A stretch of DNA of 19,261 nucleotides from CAYYNP01 sp964472545. GTDB taxonomy: Bacteria > Planctomycetota > Planctomycetia > Pirellulales > Thermoguttaceae. Under the pieces are notes generated by a model. It saw nothing but the letters and a program-made list of their open reading frames with translations, did not search any database and was not told the DNA's origin. Both the position numbers and the translations under genes were made by a program. Within the stretch, counting starts at the first letter, position 1; each line of letters starts with the position of its first letter. The stretch is from contig CAYYNP010000199.1 in the NCBI GenBank assembly GCA_964472545.1, positions 1-19,261 of the forward strand, written 5' to 3'. This document shows positions 7,424 through 15,793 of the stretch, one piece after another.

Positions 7424-10400
7424 GTGGGCCTGCTACGGAAATACCACAAGTCGCATTCCGCCCTACGGCCGCCCCGCTCGTCGGCACTCGCCGCCGGCGG
7501 CGCGCGATCGCTGAGGCGGTGCCGCTTCGAGCACATGGAACCGCGGCGGCTGCTCTCGGCCGACCCCATTCCGATCCGCGTCGGCGCCGTCTACTTCGAA
7601 GACGGCAGCGGCGAAGACGAGGTCGGCGACCTGATCGAGATCACTTTCGCCGGCGGTGCCGACGGTACACGGCTTACGGAACTGACCATCGACACCGACA
7701 AAGACGGCGGCGGCCTCTCGCTGGGCGACGCCTTCTTCGACGTGGCCGAAGGCGGCTTGGGGGCCTTTGGGGCGGTGAGTCTGCAGATCGTCGATCAGAC
7801 GGGCATCGACCTGGCCACGCCGTTTGTCGTCGACGGCGGCACAAAGCTCCGCTTCCAGTTCGAGGGCTTCGATCCCGGCGAGAAGCTGGTGATCAGCATC
7901 GACGTCGACGAGCAGGGGTTCGTGCCGGAGAGTTCCAACGCCGTCGACGAGGGCGAAGAGTTCCAGTTCTCGAAGCTCGAAGCCACCTTCGCAGCCGACC
8001 ATTACCACGAGGCCTCCGGCGACGACGTGTTCCTCGATTTCTACGACGACGAACTCGACGGCTCCGGGCTCAACCTGCCCGACGACGACTACCGACCGCC
8101 AAGCCCCCACATGCCGCCCGGCGCCGAGCCGGGGCCGATCTACACGGCCGGGGCCATCTTCGAGCTGACGCAAGAACCGCTGCCGATCACCGTCTCCGGA
8201 AACGTCTTTGAAGACCTCGATCTGGACAACACGCTCGACCCGGCCGATCGGGCCATCGCCGGCGTGGAGGTGACGCTGTTTGAACTCGACGGCGGGCAAC
8301 GCGTCGGCCCGGGGCGAACGACCGCCACCGATGCGACGGGCTACTATCGCTTCGACGGCGTGAGCCCGGGCCGCTACGAGATCGTCGAAACCCAGCCGGA
8401 CGGCTACCTCAGCGTGGGTGCCAAGGCCGGTACGGTCGACGGCGGCGTGCGCGGCGTGGTGCAGAACGAAAACGTGATCACGCAGATCGAACTTGACGGC
8501 GGCGAAGACAGCGTACACAACGACTTCGCCGAGACCCGCCCCGCTGCTCTAAGCGGCAACGTCTACCACGACGTCGACGACGACGGTGTCCGCGACCCGG
8601 GCGACGAAGGTATCGGCGGCGTGCTGATCCGCGTGCCCAATCTGCGTTCGCCGACCGAGCCGATCGAGGTCCGCTCCGCGGCCGACGGCTCCTGGAGCGT
8701 GGAGAACCTCTTTCCCGGCCAGTATTGGGTCGAAGAGTTCCAGCCGGCCGAGTATTCCGACGGCCGCGACACGCCCGGCACCGCCGGCGGCGTGGCCCAC
8801 AACCCGGGCGATCGGATCGACGGCTTCACGCTCGCCGGCGGACAGACCGGCCGGCAATACGACTTTGGCGAATGGAAGCCGGGGAGTATTTCCGGATACG
8901 TCTACGTTGACGACAACAATGACGGCACGTTCGACCGCGACACCGAGCAAGGCATCGCGGGCGTGATGGTCACGCTGATCGGCTCCGCCGGAACGAGCAA
9001 GGCACTGACCGACGCCGACGGTTTCTACCGTTTCGACGGCCTTCGCGCCGGCACGTATCGCCTCGGCGAGATGCAGCCGCCGGGCTATTATGACGGACTC
9101 GATGCGGCCGGAAGCGTCGGCGGCGTGGCCCACAATCCGGGTGATCGGGTCACCGACGTGTCGTTGCCGCCGGGCGTCGATGCAGTCGAGTACAACTTCG
9201 GCGAGTTGCGGCCGGCCAGCATCGCCGGCCGGGTCCACGCCGAGTTGACCGGCGATTGCCACTACGATCCGGGCGAGCCGCTGCTGTTCGGCGTGACCAT
9301 CTTCCTGCTCGACGCGGCCGGCAACCGCATCGCCGAAACGCAAACCGACTTCGACGGCGAGTATCGCTTCGAGAACCTAGAGCCGGGCGTCTACGGCGTC
9401 GAAGAGATCCAGCCCGACGGATATCTCGACGGCTCGGATCACGTCGGTTCCGAAGGCGGCGACAACTCGATCAACGACCGGATCACGGCCGTGAATCTGG
9501 GCTCCGGCGTCGACGGCGTCGAGTACGACTTCTGCGAAGGCGTGCCGGCGAGTCTCTCGGGCTACGTCTACCACGACGCGAACAACAACGGGCTGTTCGA
9601 GGCGGGCGAGCAGGGCATCCCCAATGCACGCGTCGCACTGGCCGACGCCGCAGGCGTGCCCACCGGCGACGTCACGTTGACCGACGCGGCCGGCTTCTAC
9701 CGTTTCGCGATGCTCTTTCCCGGCACCTACACCGTCGTCGAAACGCAGCCGGACGGCTTCTCCGACGGGCTCGACACGCCCGGCTCGGCCGGTGGCGTGG
9801 CCGACAACCCGGGCGACCGGATCGTCGACGTGCCACTGACGCTGGGCACGCACGCGGTCGACTACAACTTCGGCGAACTGCTGCCGGCAAGCATTAGCGG
9901 CCGCGTCCACGCCGAGATGACGGGCAACTGCACCTACGATCCGGGCGAGCCGCTGCTGGCCGGCGTGACGATCTACTTGCTCGACGCGGCCGGCAACCGC
10001 ATCGCCAAGACACAGACTGACTTGGGCGGCAAGTACCGCTTCGAGAACCTCGAGCCGGGCACCTACGGCGTCGAGGAGATCCAGCCGGACGGATATCTCG
10101 ACGGCTCCGATCGCGTCGGCTCCGAGGGCGGCGACAATTCCGTCAACGACAAGATCACCGCGGTCCCGTTGGGCTCCGGCGTCGACGCGGTCAACTACGA
10201 TTTCTGTGAGGTGGTGCCCGCCAGCATCTCAGGCTACGTGTTTCAGGACGGGCCGGTGATCGTGCTGTCGTACGGCGAGGAGGTGCCCGACCCGGCCGAC
10301 GTCCGCGACGGGGTATTCACTCCCGACGACACGCCGCTGGCCGGCGTGGTGCTCACGCTCGGTGACGACACCGGGCTAGCACTGACCGACTCGAAAGGCC

Positions 10401-11824
10401 GGCCGATCACGGCCGTGACCAACGCCGCCGGGTACTACGAGTTCACCAACTTGCTGCCGAATACCTACACGGTGTTGCAGGCCCACCCGGACAAGTTTAC
10501 CGACAGCCTCGACACGGCCGGCTCGCGCGGCGGCATCGCCATCAATCCCAGCGATAACATCAGCCCGTTTATCCTGGAGCAGATGGCGGTCGACCCGAAG
10601 GACGACGCGATCATCCGCATCGTGCTCAACGCGGGCGATCGGGCCGAGCAATACAACTTCTCCGAAGTGGCGGTCGACCGAGAGCCGCCGCCACCGCCTC
10701 CGCCACCACCGCCACCACCGCCGCCGCCTCCTCCGCCCTTGCCGCCAATCGACGAAGAGGCCCCCGTGTGGCATTTTCCGCCGCCGATGCCGTTGGTGAT
10801 CGAGACGCCGTTTATCGGCGGCGTGGGTGGATTGCGGGGCTACACCTGGCACTTGAGCGTCGTCAACGGCGGCCGGCCACGGCAGGATCGCAACGGCGAC
10901 GACTCGCCGCTGCAACCCCATTCGTACTTCGACCCCGTCTCGTGGACCGGTCCGGACATGGGCCAGTCGCAGTGGCTGATCAGCGGCGTCGATCCCGAGC
11001 CGGCCGGCCGGCGGTTGTTCGGCGTACCCGGCGCAATCCCGGTAACCGGCGATTTCAACGGCGACGGCATCGACGAGATCGGCGTGTTCGTCGACGGCCA
11101 TTGGTTCATCGACCTCAACGGCAACGGCGTCTGGGACAAGGGCGACCTCTGGGCCGAGATGGGGCGCCGCGAGAAGGACCTGCCGGTCACCGGCGATTGG
11201 GACGGCGACGGCAAGCACGACATCGGCATCTTCGGGCCGATTTGGGAGGGCGACGATCGGGCATTGGCTGCCGAGCCGGGGCTGCCCGACCCGCAGAACG
11301 AGCCCACCGGCGAACTGAAGAACGTGCCGCCGGAGCCCGAGGACGCGGCCATCGGATGGCGCACCATGCGGCGGACCACCCAAAGCGAAATCCGCAGCGA
11401 CCTGATCGACCACGTCTTCCAGTACGGCCATGCGGGCGACCGGCCCATCGCCGGCGACTTCAACGGCGACGGCGTGGCCAGCATCGGCATCTTCCGTGAG
11501 GGCACTTGGTATCTCGACGTCGACGGCAACGGCCGCTGGAGCCAAGGCGACCAGCGGCTCTCGATCGGTGCCGCCGGCGACGTGCCCGTAGTGGGCGACT
11601 TCAACGGCGACGGCATCGACGACCCCGGCTTCTTCCGCGAAGGCTTCTGGTATCTCGACACCAACGGCGACCGCGAGGTCGACGCCCGCGACAAGATTTT
11701 CGGCCACGAGTTCGGCAATCCCGGCGACCGGCCGATCACCGGCGATTTCAACGGCGACGGGATCGACGAGATCGCGGTCTACCAAGATCACGCCCCGCAA
11801 CCGGATCAGCAAGCGACACGATAG
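7424..11824 (+). CDS. Giant LEPxxLL surface protein: SdrD_B repeats, polyproline linker, FG-GAP-like tail
   Basis: A 1,466-residue exported protein with MEPRRLLSA at residues 38-46 behind a basic stretch. After an acidic N-terminal domain (about 47-250) come seven SdrD_B-like beta-sandwich repeats, about residues 256-1085, with motifs GYVYHDANNNG, GYYRF, VETQPDGY and YNFGE. This family is known as calcium-stabilised stalk domains of surface adhesins. A polyproline linker (about 1088-1108) leads to a C-terminal domain with five FG-GAP/VCBS-like motifs of the form GDFNGDGIDEIGVF (about 1204-1459), each with a DxNGDG calcium loop. Repeats 3+4 and 5+6 form a tandem duplication, and repeats 4 and 6 alone carry a cysteine pair. 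An adhesive or structural role is inferred; no catalytic motif was seen. No C-terminal membrane anchor is visible, so attachment is unexplained. Confidence 0.88.
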   Translation: MGLLRKYHKSHSALRPPRSSALAAGGARSLRRCRFEHMEPRRLLSADPIPIRVGAVYFEDGSGEDEVGDLIEITFAGGADGTRLTELTIDTDKDGGGLSLGDAFFDVAEGGLGAFGAVSLQIVDQTGIDLATPFVVDGGTKLRFQFEGFDPGEKLVISIDVDEQGFVPESSNAVDEGEEFQFSKLEATFAADHYHEASGDDVFLDFYDDELDGSGLNLPDDDYRPPSPHMPPGAEPGPIYTAGAIFELTQEPLPITVSGNVFEDLDLDNTLDPADRAIAGVEVTLFELDGGQRVGPGRTTATDATGYYRFDGVSPGRYEIVETQPDGYLSVGAKAGTVDGGVRGVVQNENVITQIELDGGEDSVHNDFAETRPAALSGNVYHDVDDDGVRDPGDEGIGGVLIRVPNLRSPTEPIEVRSAADGSWSVENLFPGQYWVEEFQPAEYSDGRDTPGTAGGVAHNPGDRIDGFTLAGGQTGRQYDFGEWKPGSISGYVYVDDNNDGTFDRDTEQGIAGVMVTLIGSAGTSKALTDADGFYRFDGLRAGTYRLGEMQPPGYYDGLDAAGSVGGVAHNPGDRVTDVSLPPGVDAVEYNFGELRPASIAGRVHAELTGDCHYDPGEPLLFGVTIFLLDAAGNRIAETQTDFDGEYRFENLEPGVYGVEEIQPDGYLDGSDHVGSEGGDNSINDRITAVNLGSGVDGVEYDFCEGVPASLSGYVYHDANNNGLFEAGEQGIPNARVALADAAGVPTGDVTLTDAAGFYRFAMLFPGTYTVVETQPDGFSDGLDTPGSAGGVADNPGDRIVDVPLTLGTHAVDYNFGELLPASISGRVHAEMTGNCTYDPGEPLLAGVTIYLLDAAGNRIAKTQTDLGGKYRFENLEPGTYGVEEIQPDGYLDGSDRVGSEGGDNSVNDKITAVPLGSGVDAVNYDFCEVVPASISGYVFQDGPVIVLSYGEEVPDPADVRDGVFTPDDTPLAGVVLTLGDDTGLALTDSKGRPITAVTNAAGYYEFTNLLPNTYTVLQAHPDKFTDSLDTAGSRGGIAINPSDNISPFILEQMAVDPKDDAIIRIVLNAGDRAEQYNFSEVAVDREPPPPPPPPPPPPPPPPPPLPPIDEEAPVWHFPPPMPLVIETPFIGGVGGLRGYTWHLSVVNGGRPRQDRNGDDSPLQPHSYFDPVSWTGPDMGQSQWLISGVDPEPAGRRLFGVPGAIPVTGDFNGDGIDEIGVFVDGHWFIDLNGNGVWDKGDLWAEMGRREKDLPVTGDWDGDGKHDIGIFGPIWEGDDRALAAEPGLPDPQNEPTGELKNVPPEPEDAAIGWRTMRRTTQSEIRSDLIDHVFQYGHAGDRPIAGDFNGDGVASIGIFREGTWYLDVDGNGRWSQGDQRLSIGAAGDVPVVGDFNGDGIDDPGFFREGFWYLDTNGDREVDARDKIFGHEFGNPGDRPITGDFNGDGIDEIAVYQDHAPQPDQQATR
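8885..10222 (+). repeat. Tandem duplication of a two-domain SdrD_B unit inside the coding region
   Basis: Repeats 3 (8885-9217), 4 (9218-9550), 5 (9551-9889) and 6 (9890-10222) are 111, 111, 113 and 111 codons. Repeat 4 pairs with 6 (about 93 of 111 residues identical by hand alignment), and 3 pairs with 5 (shared DGLD..GS.GGVA.NPGDR). Segment 8885-9550 was therefore probably duplicated as a pair to give 9551-10222. The DNA of 4 and 6 is also strongly alike, with long identical runs such as CTCGACGCGGCCGGCAACCG. Confidence 0.85.
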
Positions 11825-11920
11825 GGAATCGTTCCAGCAAACGGTTTGCGAGCCGGGCCCGCATTCCCCGCGCCGTCGGCGGGAAGCGGATGCGGCCTGG
11901 CTGGTTTCGTCGCACGAGAC
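11825..11920. other. Start of the 345-bp intergenic gap: small hairpins, no gene
   Basis: GCAAA CGG TTTGC lies near 11838-11850, and TTCCC ... GGGAA at 11864-11868 and 11881-11885 encloses an inner GCC/GGC pair. Either could be a weak structure after the SdrD_B gene, but neither has a T-tract, so no terminator is claimed. Confidence 0.35.
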
Positions 11921-12043
11921 ATGATCGGCCGCCGCCTGAAGCCAACCGGCGCCCGCTGGCGCGTCCGCCGCGTCAACCGCATGGCCAGTCTGTGCTGTCT
12001 ACGGTACAGCGATCACTGGGACGCCTACTGGGCCGCCGCGTAA
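11921..12043 (+). pseudogene. Possible C-terminal remnant of a transposase (ISKra4-like)
   Basis: This 40-codon frame, ending in TAA, has a conserved-looking layout: GARWRVRRVNRMASL, then SDHWDAYW near the end. The pattern G-x-R-W, a methionine and leucine about ten residues on, and a closing W-D-x-[YF]-W resembles, from memory, the C-terminus of ISKra4-family transposases. There is no catalytic core, no ribosome site and no terminal repeat beside it. It may instead be a chance frame in GC-rich DNA; the resemblance is short and was not searched. Confidence 0.35.
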
Positions 12044-12136
12044 GGCCCACAAGCGACCACTGCGTCCGGTCTGGCGTACGGCCGCAGACTGGAACCGAGT
12101 CGTCTGCCGCGTTACACTACGGTCGCCCAAACGATC

Positions 12137-12164
12137 CAACCATTAGCGGTCAACCATTAGCGGT
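12137..12164 (+). repeat. 14-bp direct tandem repeat just before the triple-barrel gene
   Basis: CAACCATTAGCGGT occurs twice back to back (12137-12150, 12151-12164), ending five bases before the ATG at 12170. It occupies the place where a ribosome site would be, and no good Shine-Dalgarno is present (AGCGGTG is the nearest). It could be an operator-like or translation-control site, or simple slippage. Confidence 0.8.
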
Positions 12165-12169
12165 GTGTC

Positions 12170-15100
12170 ATGAGAAATCCCCTCTTGCACCGGCTTTCCG
12201 CCGTGGCACTCCTCGTCTTCCTCGTCAACGCTCCGGCTGCTGCCGAGTCTCGGGTGTTGATTTCCAGCGCAACCGACCAAGGTGCCGTCTGGCGGTACGC
12301 GACCGACAGGCCGGGCGACCAATGGACCGAGCCCGAATTCGATGACGGAAAGTGGCCGGAAGGCACGGCCGGATTTGGCGTCACCGATCAGTTTACGCCG
12401 CCGGCCGTGGTCTCAACGGTGTGGACGTCGGCCGATCTCTGGCTGCGCAAATCGATCGACCTGGCCGAGCCGATCGACTTTGAAGTGGCGGCGATTCGGA
12501 TCAAGCACGACGAAGATACCGAGGTATACGTCAACGGCAAGCCGATCTTCACCGTGACCGGCTACAACACGCGGTGGGATTCCTATGACGTCACCGAAGC
12601 GTTGAAGAAGGCCATCCAGCCGGGCGAGAATCTCGTGGCGGTTCACGTGCATCAGACGACCGGTGGGCAGTATATTGACGTGGGGCTGATCCTCGATCCC
12701 GAAGAGAAACCGGCCAAGGCGCCGGATGCGTTCGATTTCTCGAAACTCGACGAGTTTCGCCGCGCACGTTGGCCGGAGGAGAAGGCCTGGACGTGGTACG
12801 CCGAGGTGGGGCCGATCGTCGGCTGCAACTATCTGCCGCGGACGGCCGTGAACATGACCGAGATGTGGCAAGAAGAGACCTTCGATCCGAAGACCATCGA
12901 CGAGGAACTCGGTTGGGCCGAGAAGGCGGGCTACAACAGCCTGCGGGTGTTTGTGCAGTATCTCGTCTGGAAGGACGATCCCGAGGGCCTGAAACGGCGG
13001 ATGGACCGGTTTCTTTCGATGGCAGACAAGCACGGCATGCGCGTGATGCTGATTCCGTTTTGCGATTGTGCGTTCGCCGGCCGCGAGCCCTACCTGGGCA
13101 AGCAGGACGAGCCGATCCCGGGCGTACACAACGGCGGCTGGGTGCCCAGCCCGGGGCTGAAGCGCGTCGTCGACCGCACGGCATGGCCCGACCTGGAAGC
13201 GTACATCAAGGACCTTGTGGGCCGGTTCGGCAACGACCGCCGCGTGTTGACTTGGGATCTCTACAACGAGCCGGGCCAGTCGGCGTTGGGCGAACAGAGC
13301 CTGCCGTTGGTGGCGGCCGCGTTTCGCTGGTCGCGCGAGGCCGGGGCCACTCAGCCGCTGACCGTCGGGGCCTGGATCGACTTCGACAGCCGCATGTCGA
13401 AGGCCCTGATGGAGATGTCCGACGTGGTCTCGTTCCACGGTTACGACAAGCCCGACGGCATCATCAAGAAGAGTTGGACCTGTCGCCAATACAACCGCCC
13501 GGTCCTTTGCACGGAATGGCTGCACCGCCAGTCGGGCAACACGTTCGAGGGGATCCTGCCGATATTCGCCCACGGCCAGATCGGCAGCTACAACTGGGGA
13601 CTGGTGGCCGGACGGACGCAGACCTACATGCCCTGGGGGTCGAAGCAGGGCGACCCGATGCCCGAGCAGTGGCAGGACGACGTCTTCCACGCCGACGGCA
13701 AGCCGTACGACGCCAAGGAGTTTGATCGGCTGCGGAAGTTCCGCGAGGATTTCCGCCTGCGGCCAATCAACCGGCGATGGCCGAAGGAGAAGATCTGGCA
13801 GTGGTACGAGCAAGTCGGCCCGATCGTCGGATGCAACTTCCTGCCCAGCACGGCGATCAACTCGACCGACATGTGGCAGGCCGAGTCGTTCGATCCGAAA
13901 ACGATCGATCGAGAACTCGGCTGGGCCAAGCGGGCCGGCTACAACAGTATTCGCGTCTTCCTGCAATACGTCGTTTGGAAGGACGACCCCGAGGGGCTCA
14001 AACGGCGGATGGACCAGTTTCTGGCGATTGCCGAGAAACACGGGATCAGCGTGATGTGGGTGCCGTTTTGCGACTGCGCCTTCTCGGGCAGGGAACCGTA
14101 CCTGGGCAAACAGGACGATCCGAAACCCGGCAGGCCGAACGGCGGGTGGGTGCCCAGCCCGGGCTTGAAACGGGTGGCCGACCGAACGGCGTGGCCCGAT
14201 CTGAAGCGGTACGTTCAAGATATCATCGGCCGGTTTGCCGACGACCGGCGGGTGTTGATGTGGGACCTCTACAACGAGCCGGGCAACTCGAAGCTGGGCG
14301 AGACGAGTCTGCCGCTCTCGGAGGCCGCGTTCCAATGGGCCCGCGACGCCAAGCCCTCGCAGCCGTTGACGATCGGCGCCTGGGTCGTGCTGAACTACCC
14401 CATGTCGCGGCGACACATGCAAATGTCCGACGTGATCACCTTTCACGGCTACGACAAGCCGCAGGCGTTTGAGGAGAAGATCGAGATCTGCCGGCAGCAC
14501 GATCGGCCGATCGTTTGCACCGAGTGGCTGATGCGCCAGAACGGCAACACGTTCGCGTCGATCCTGCCGGTTTTCGATCGGCATGACGTCGGTGGGTATC
14601 ACTGGGGATTGGTAGCCGGCAAGACGCAGACTTACTTGCCCTGGGAGTTCAAGCCGGGCGATCCGCCGCCGAAGGTCTGGCAGCACGACGTGTTTCACGC
14701 CGACGGCAAGCCCTACGACGCCGGGGAGTTCGACCTGCTACGCCGATACGCCGAGCGGTTTCGGCTGCACCGGCCCTGGTCGAAGGAGAAGGCCCGGCAA
14801 TGGTTCGACAACCGGCCCTGGCCCTGTGGATTCAATTACATCCCGGCCAATTCGATCAGCTATACCGAGATGTGGATGCCCTATGCATACGACGCCGAAC
14901 TGATCGACAAGGAACTGGCCCTTGCCGAAGCGGCCGGGTTCAACTGCCTGCGTGTGGTTTTGCCGTTCGTGGTTTGGGAGCATGACCCGGCGGCCTTCAA
15001 GCGTCGGCTGGAGTCCTTCCTGTCGATCTGCGACAAGCGAGGGATCAAGGTGATGTTCACGCTCTTCGACGATTGTGCCTTCGGGTCGGACGAGAAACTC

Positions 15101-15793
15101 AAGAACCCGACCTACGGCAAACAACCGGAAGTGCTCGAAGGCTGGTACGCCAACGGCTGGACGCCCAGTCCCGGTCACGACATGGTCCGCGACCGGAAGA
15201 CCTGGCCGCGTCTGGAGAAATACGTCAAAGACGTGATGGGCGCCTTCAAGGACGATCGCCGCGTTTGGGTGTGGGACCTCTACAACGAGCCGACCAACGG
15301 CGGCCTGGGGAACGTCTCGGTCCCGCTGGCCGAGAACGTGTTTCGCTGGGCGCGTGAGGTGAATCCGTCGCAACCGCTGACCGTCGCTCAGTGGAACGGC
15401 AATGCCCTGTTGAACGACCTGATCTTCGCCAACAGCGACGTCGTCACGTTCCACGACTACGGGTCGGCCGACGGTCTGAAACGCCACATCGAATCGCTGC
15501 GCAACCACGGACGCCCGCTGATCAACACCGAGTGGCTCAACCGGGGCCGCGGCTCGCTGGTAGAGACGTGCCTGCCCGTCTTTCGCGATGCCAACGTCGG
15601 CTGCATGCACTGGGGGCTGGTCAACGGCAAGACCCAGACAAACCTCGCCTGGGGCTGGCGGCCGGGAATGGGCGAGCCGAAGGTCTGGCAGCACGACCTC
15701 TTTCACGGCGACGGTAAGCCGTATCGTCCGGAAGAAATCGAGTTGTTTCGCAGGTACTCGCGCATGAAGAAGTCCGAAAGAGAAGAACCATGA
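12170..15793 (+). CDS. Secreted triple-barrel glycoside hydrolase (clan GH-A-like)
   Basis: A 1,207-residue protein with a signal peptide (VALLVFLVNAPAAA, cleavage near residue 25). Residues about 28-180 form a beta-sandwich like the sugar-binding domain of GH2 enzymes (EVYVNGKPIF, ENLVAVHVH). Three tandem TIM-barrel domains follow, starting at Trp201, Trp537 and Trp870 (spacing 336 and 333 residues). They resemble the single-domain proteins often labelled cellulase-family glycosylhydrolase or 1,4-beta-xylanase in Planctomycetes and Bacteroidetes. Each keeps the acid/base in WDLYNEP (Glu367, Glu703, Glu1040) and the nucleophile in TEWL (Glu449, Glu785, Glu1121), so all three should be active retaining glycosidases. 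Barrels 1 and 2 are about 75% identical over the first 105 residues; barrel 3 is more divergent and lacks the GREPYLGKQ loop. The substrate is unknown. It overlaps the DUF4380 gene by ATGA. Confidence 0.87.
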   Translation: MRNPLLHRLSAVALLVFLVNAPAAAESRVLISSATDQGAVWRYATDRPGDQWTEPEFDDGKWPEGTAGFGVTDQFTPPAVVSTVWTSADLWLRKSIDLAEPIDFEVAAIRIKHDEDTEVYVNGKPIFTVTGYNTRWDSYDVTEALKKAIQPGENLVAVHVHQTTGGQYIDVGLILDPEEKPAKAPDAFDFSKLDEFRRARWPEEKAWTWYAEVGPIVGCNYLPRTAVNMTEMWQEETFDPKTIDEELGWAEKAGYNSLRVFVQYLVWKDDPEGLKRRMDRFLSMADKHGMRVMLIPFCDCAFAGREPYLGKQDEPIPGVHNGGWVPSPGLKRVVDRTAWPDLEAYIKDLVGRFGNDRRVLTWDLYNEPGQSALGEQSLPLVAAAFRWSREAGATQPLTVGAWIDFDSRMSKALMEMSDVVSFHGYDKPDGIIKKSWTCRQYNRPVLCTEWLHRQSGNTFEGILPIFAHGQIGSYNWGLVAGRTQTYMPWGSKQGDPMPEQWQDDVFHADGKPYDAKEFDRLRKFREDFRLRPINRRWPKEKIWQWYEQVGPIVGCNFLPSTAINSTDMWQAESFDPKTIDRELGWAKRAGYNSIRVFLQYVVWKDDPEGLKRRMDQFLAIAEKHGISVMWVPFCDCAFSGREPYLGKQDDPKPGRPNGGWVPSPGLKRVADRTAWPDLKRYVQDIIGRFADDRRVLMWDLYNEPGNSKLGETSLPLSEAAFQWARDAKPSQPLTIGAWVVLNYPMSRRHMQMSDVITFHGYDKPQAFEEKIEICRQHDRPIVCTEWLMRQNGNTFASILPVFDRHDVGGYHWGLVAGKTQTYLPWEFKPGDPPPKVWQHDVFHADGKPYDAGEFDLLRRYAERFRLHRPWSKEKARQWFDNRPWPCGFNYIPANSISYTEMWMPYAYDAELIDKELALAEAAGFNCLRVVLPFVVWEHDPAAFKRRLESFLSICDKRGIKVMFTLFDDCAFGSDEKLKNPTYGKQPEVLEGWYANGWTPSPGHDMVRDRKTWPRLEKYVKDVMGAFKDDRRVWVWDLYNEPTNGGLGNVSVPLAENVFRWAREVNPSQPLTVAQWNGNALLNDLIFANSDVVTFHDYGSADGLKRHIESLRNHGRPLINTEWLNRGRGSLVETCLPVFRDANVGCMHWGLVNGKTQTNLAWGWRPGMGEPKVWQHDLFHGDGKPYRPEEIELFRRYSRMKKSEREEP

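Noticed and set aside
8188..10675. Regularly spaced repeats considered as a CRISPR array
   Set aside because: The period is about 333 bp, the repeats are in frame and encode SdrD_B-like domains; there are no short identical repeats with unique spacers.
10686..10745. CCG/CCA/CCT-rich tract considered as a phase-variable microsatellite
   Set aside because: It encodes a polyproline linker with mixed codons, so it lacks the uniform repeat unit that drives slippage.
10376..11812. A 478-codon minus-strand frame opposite the FG-GAP-like repeats
   Set aside because: Its repeated VAVEVAGD pattern is the complement of the DFNGDG repeats on the other strand, not an independent gene.
12413..14698. A 761-codon open frame on the minus strand inside the triple-barrel gene
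   Set aside because: It is antisense to a strongly supported gene with conserved motifs. Long antisense frames are expected in GC-rich DNA, and its product shows no recognisable domain or signal.
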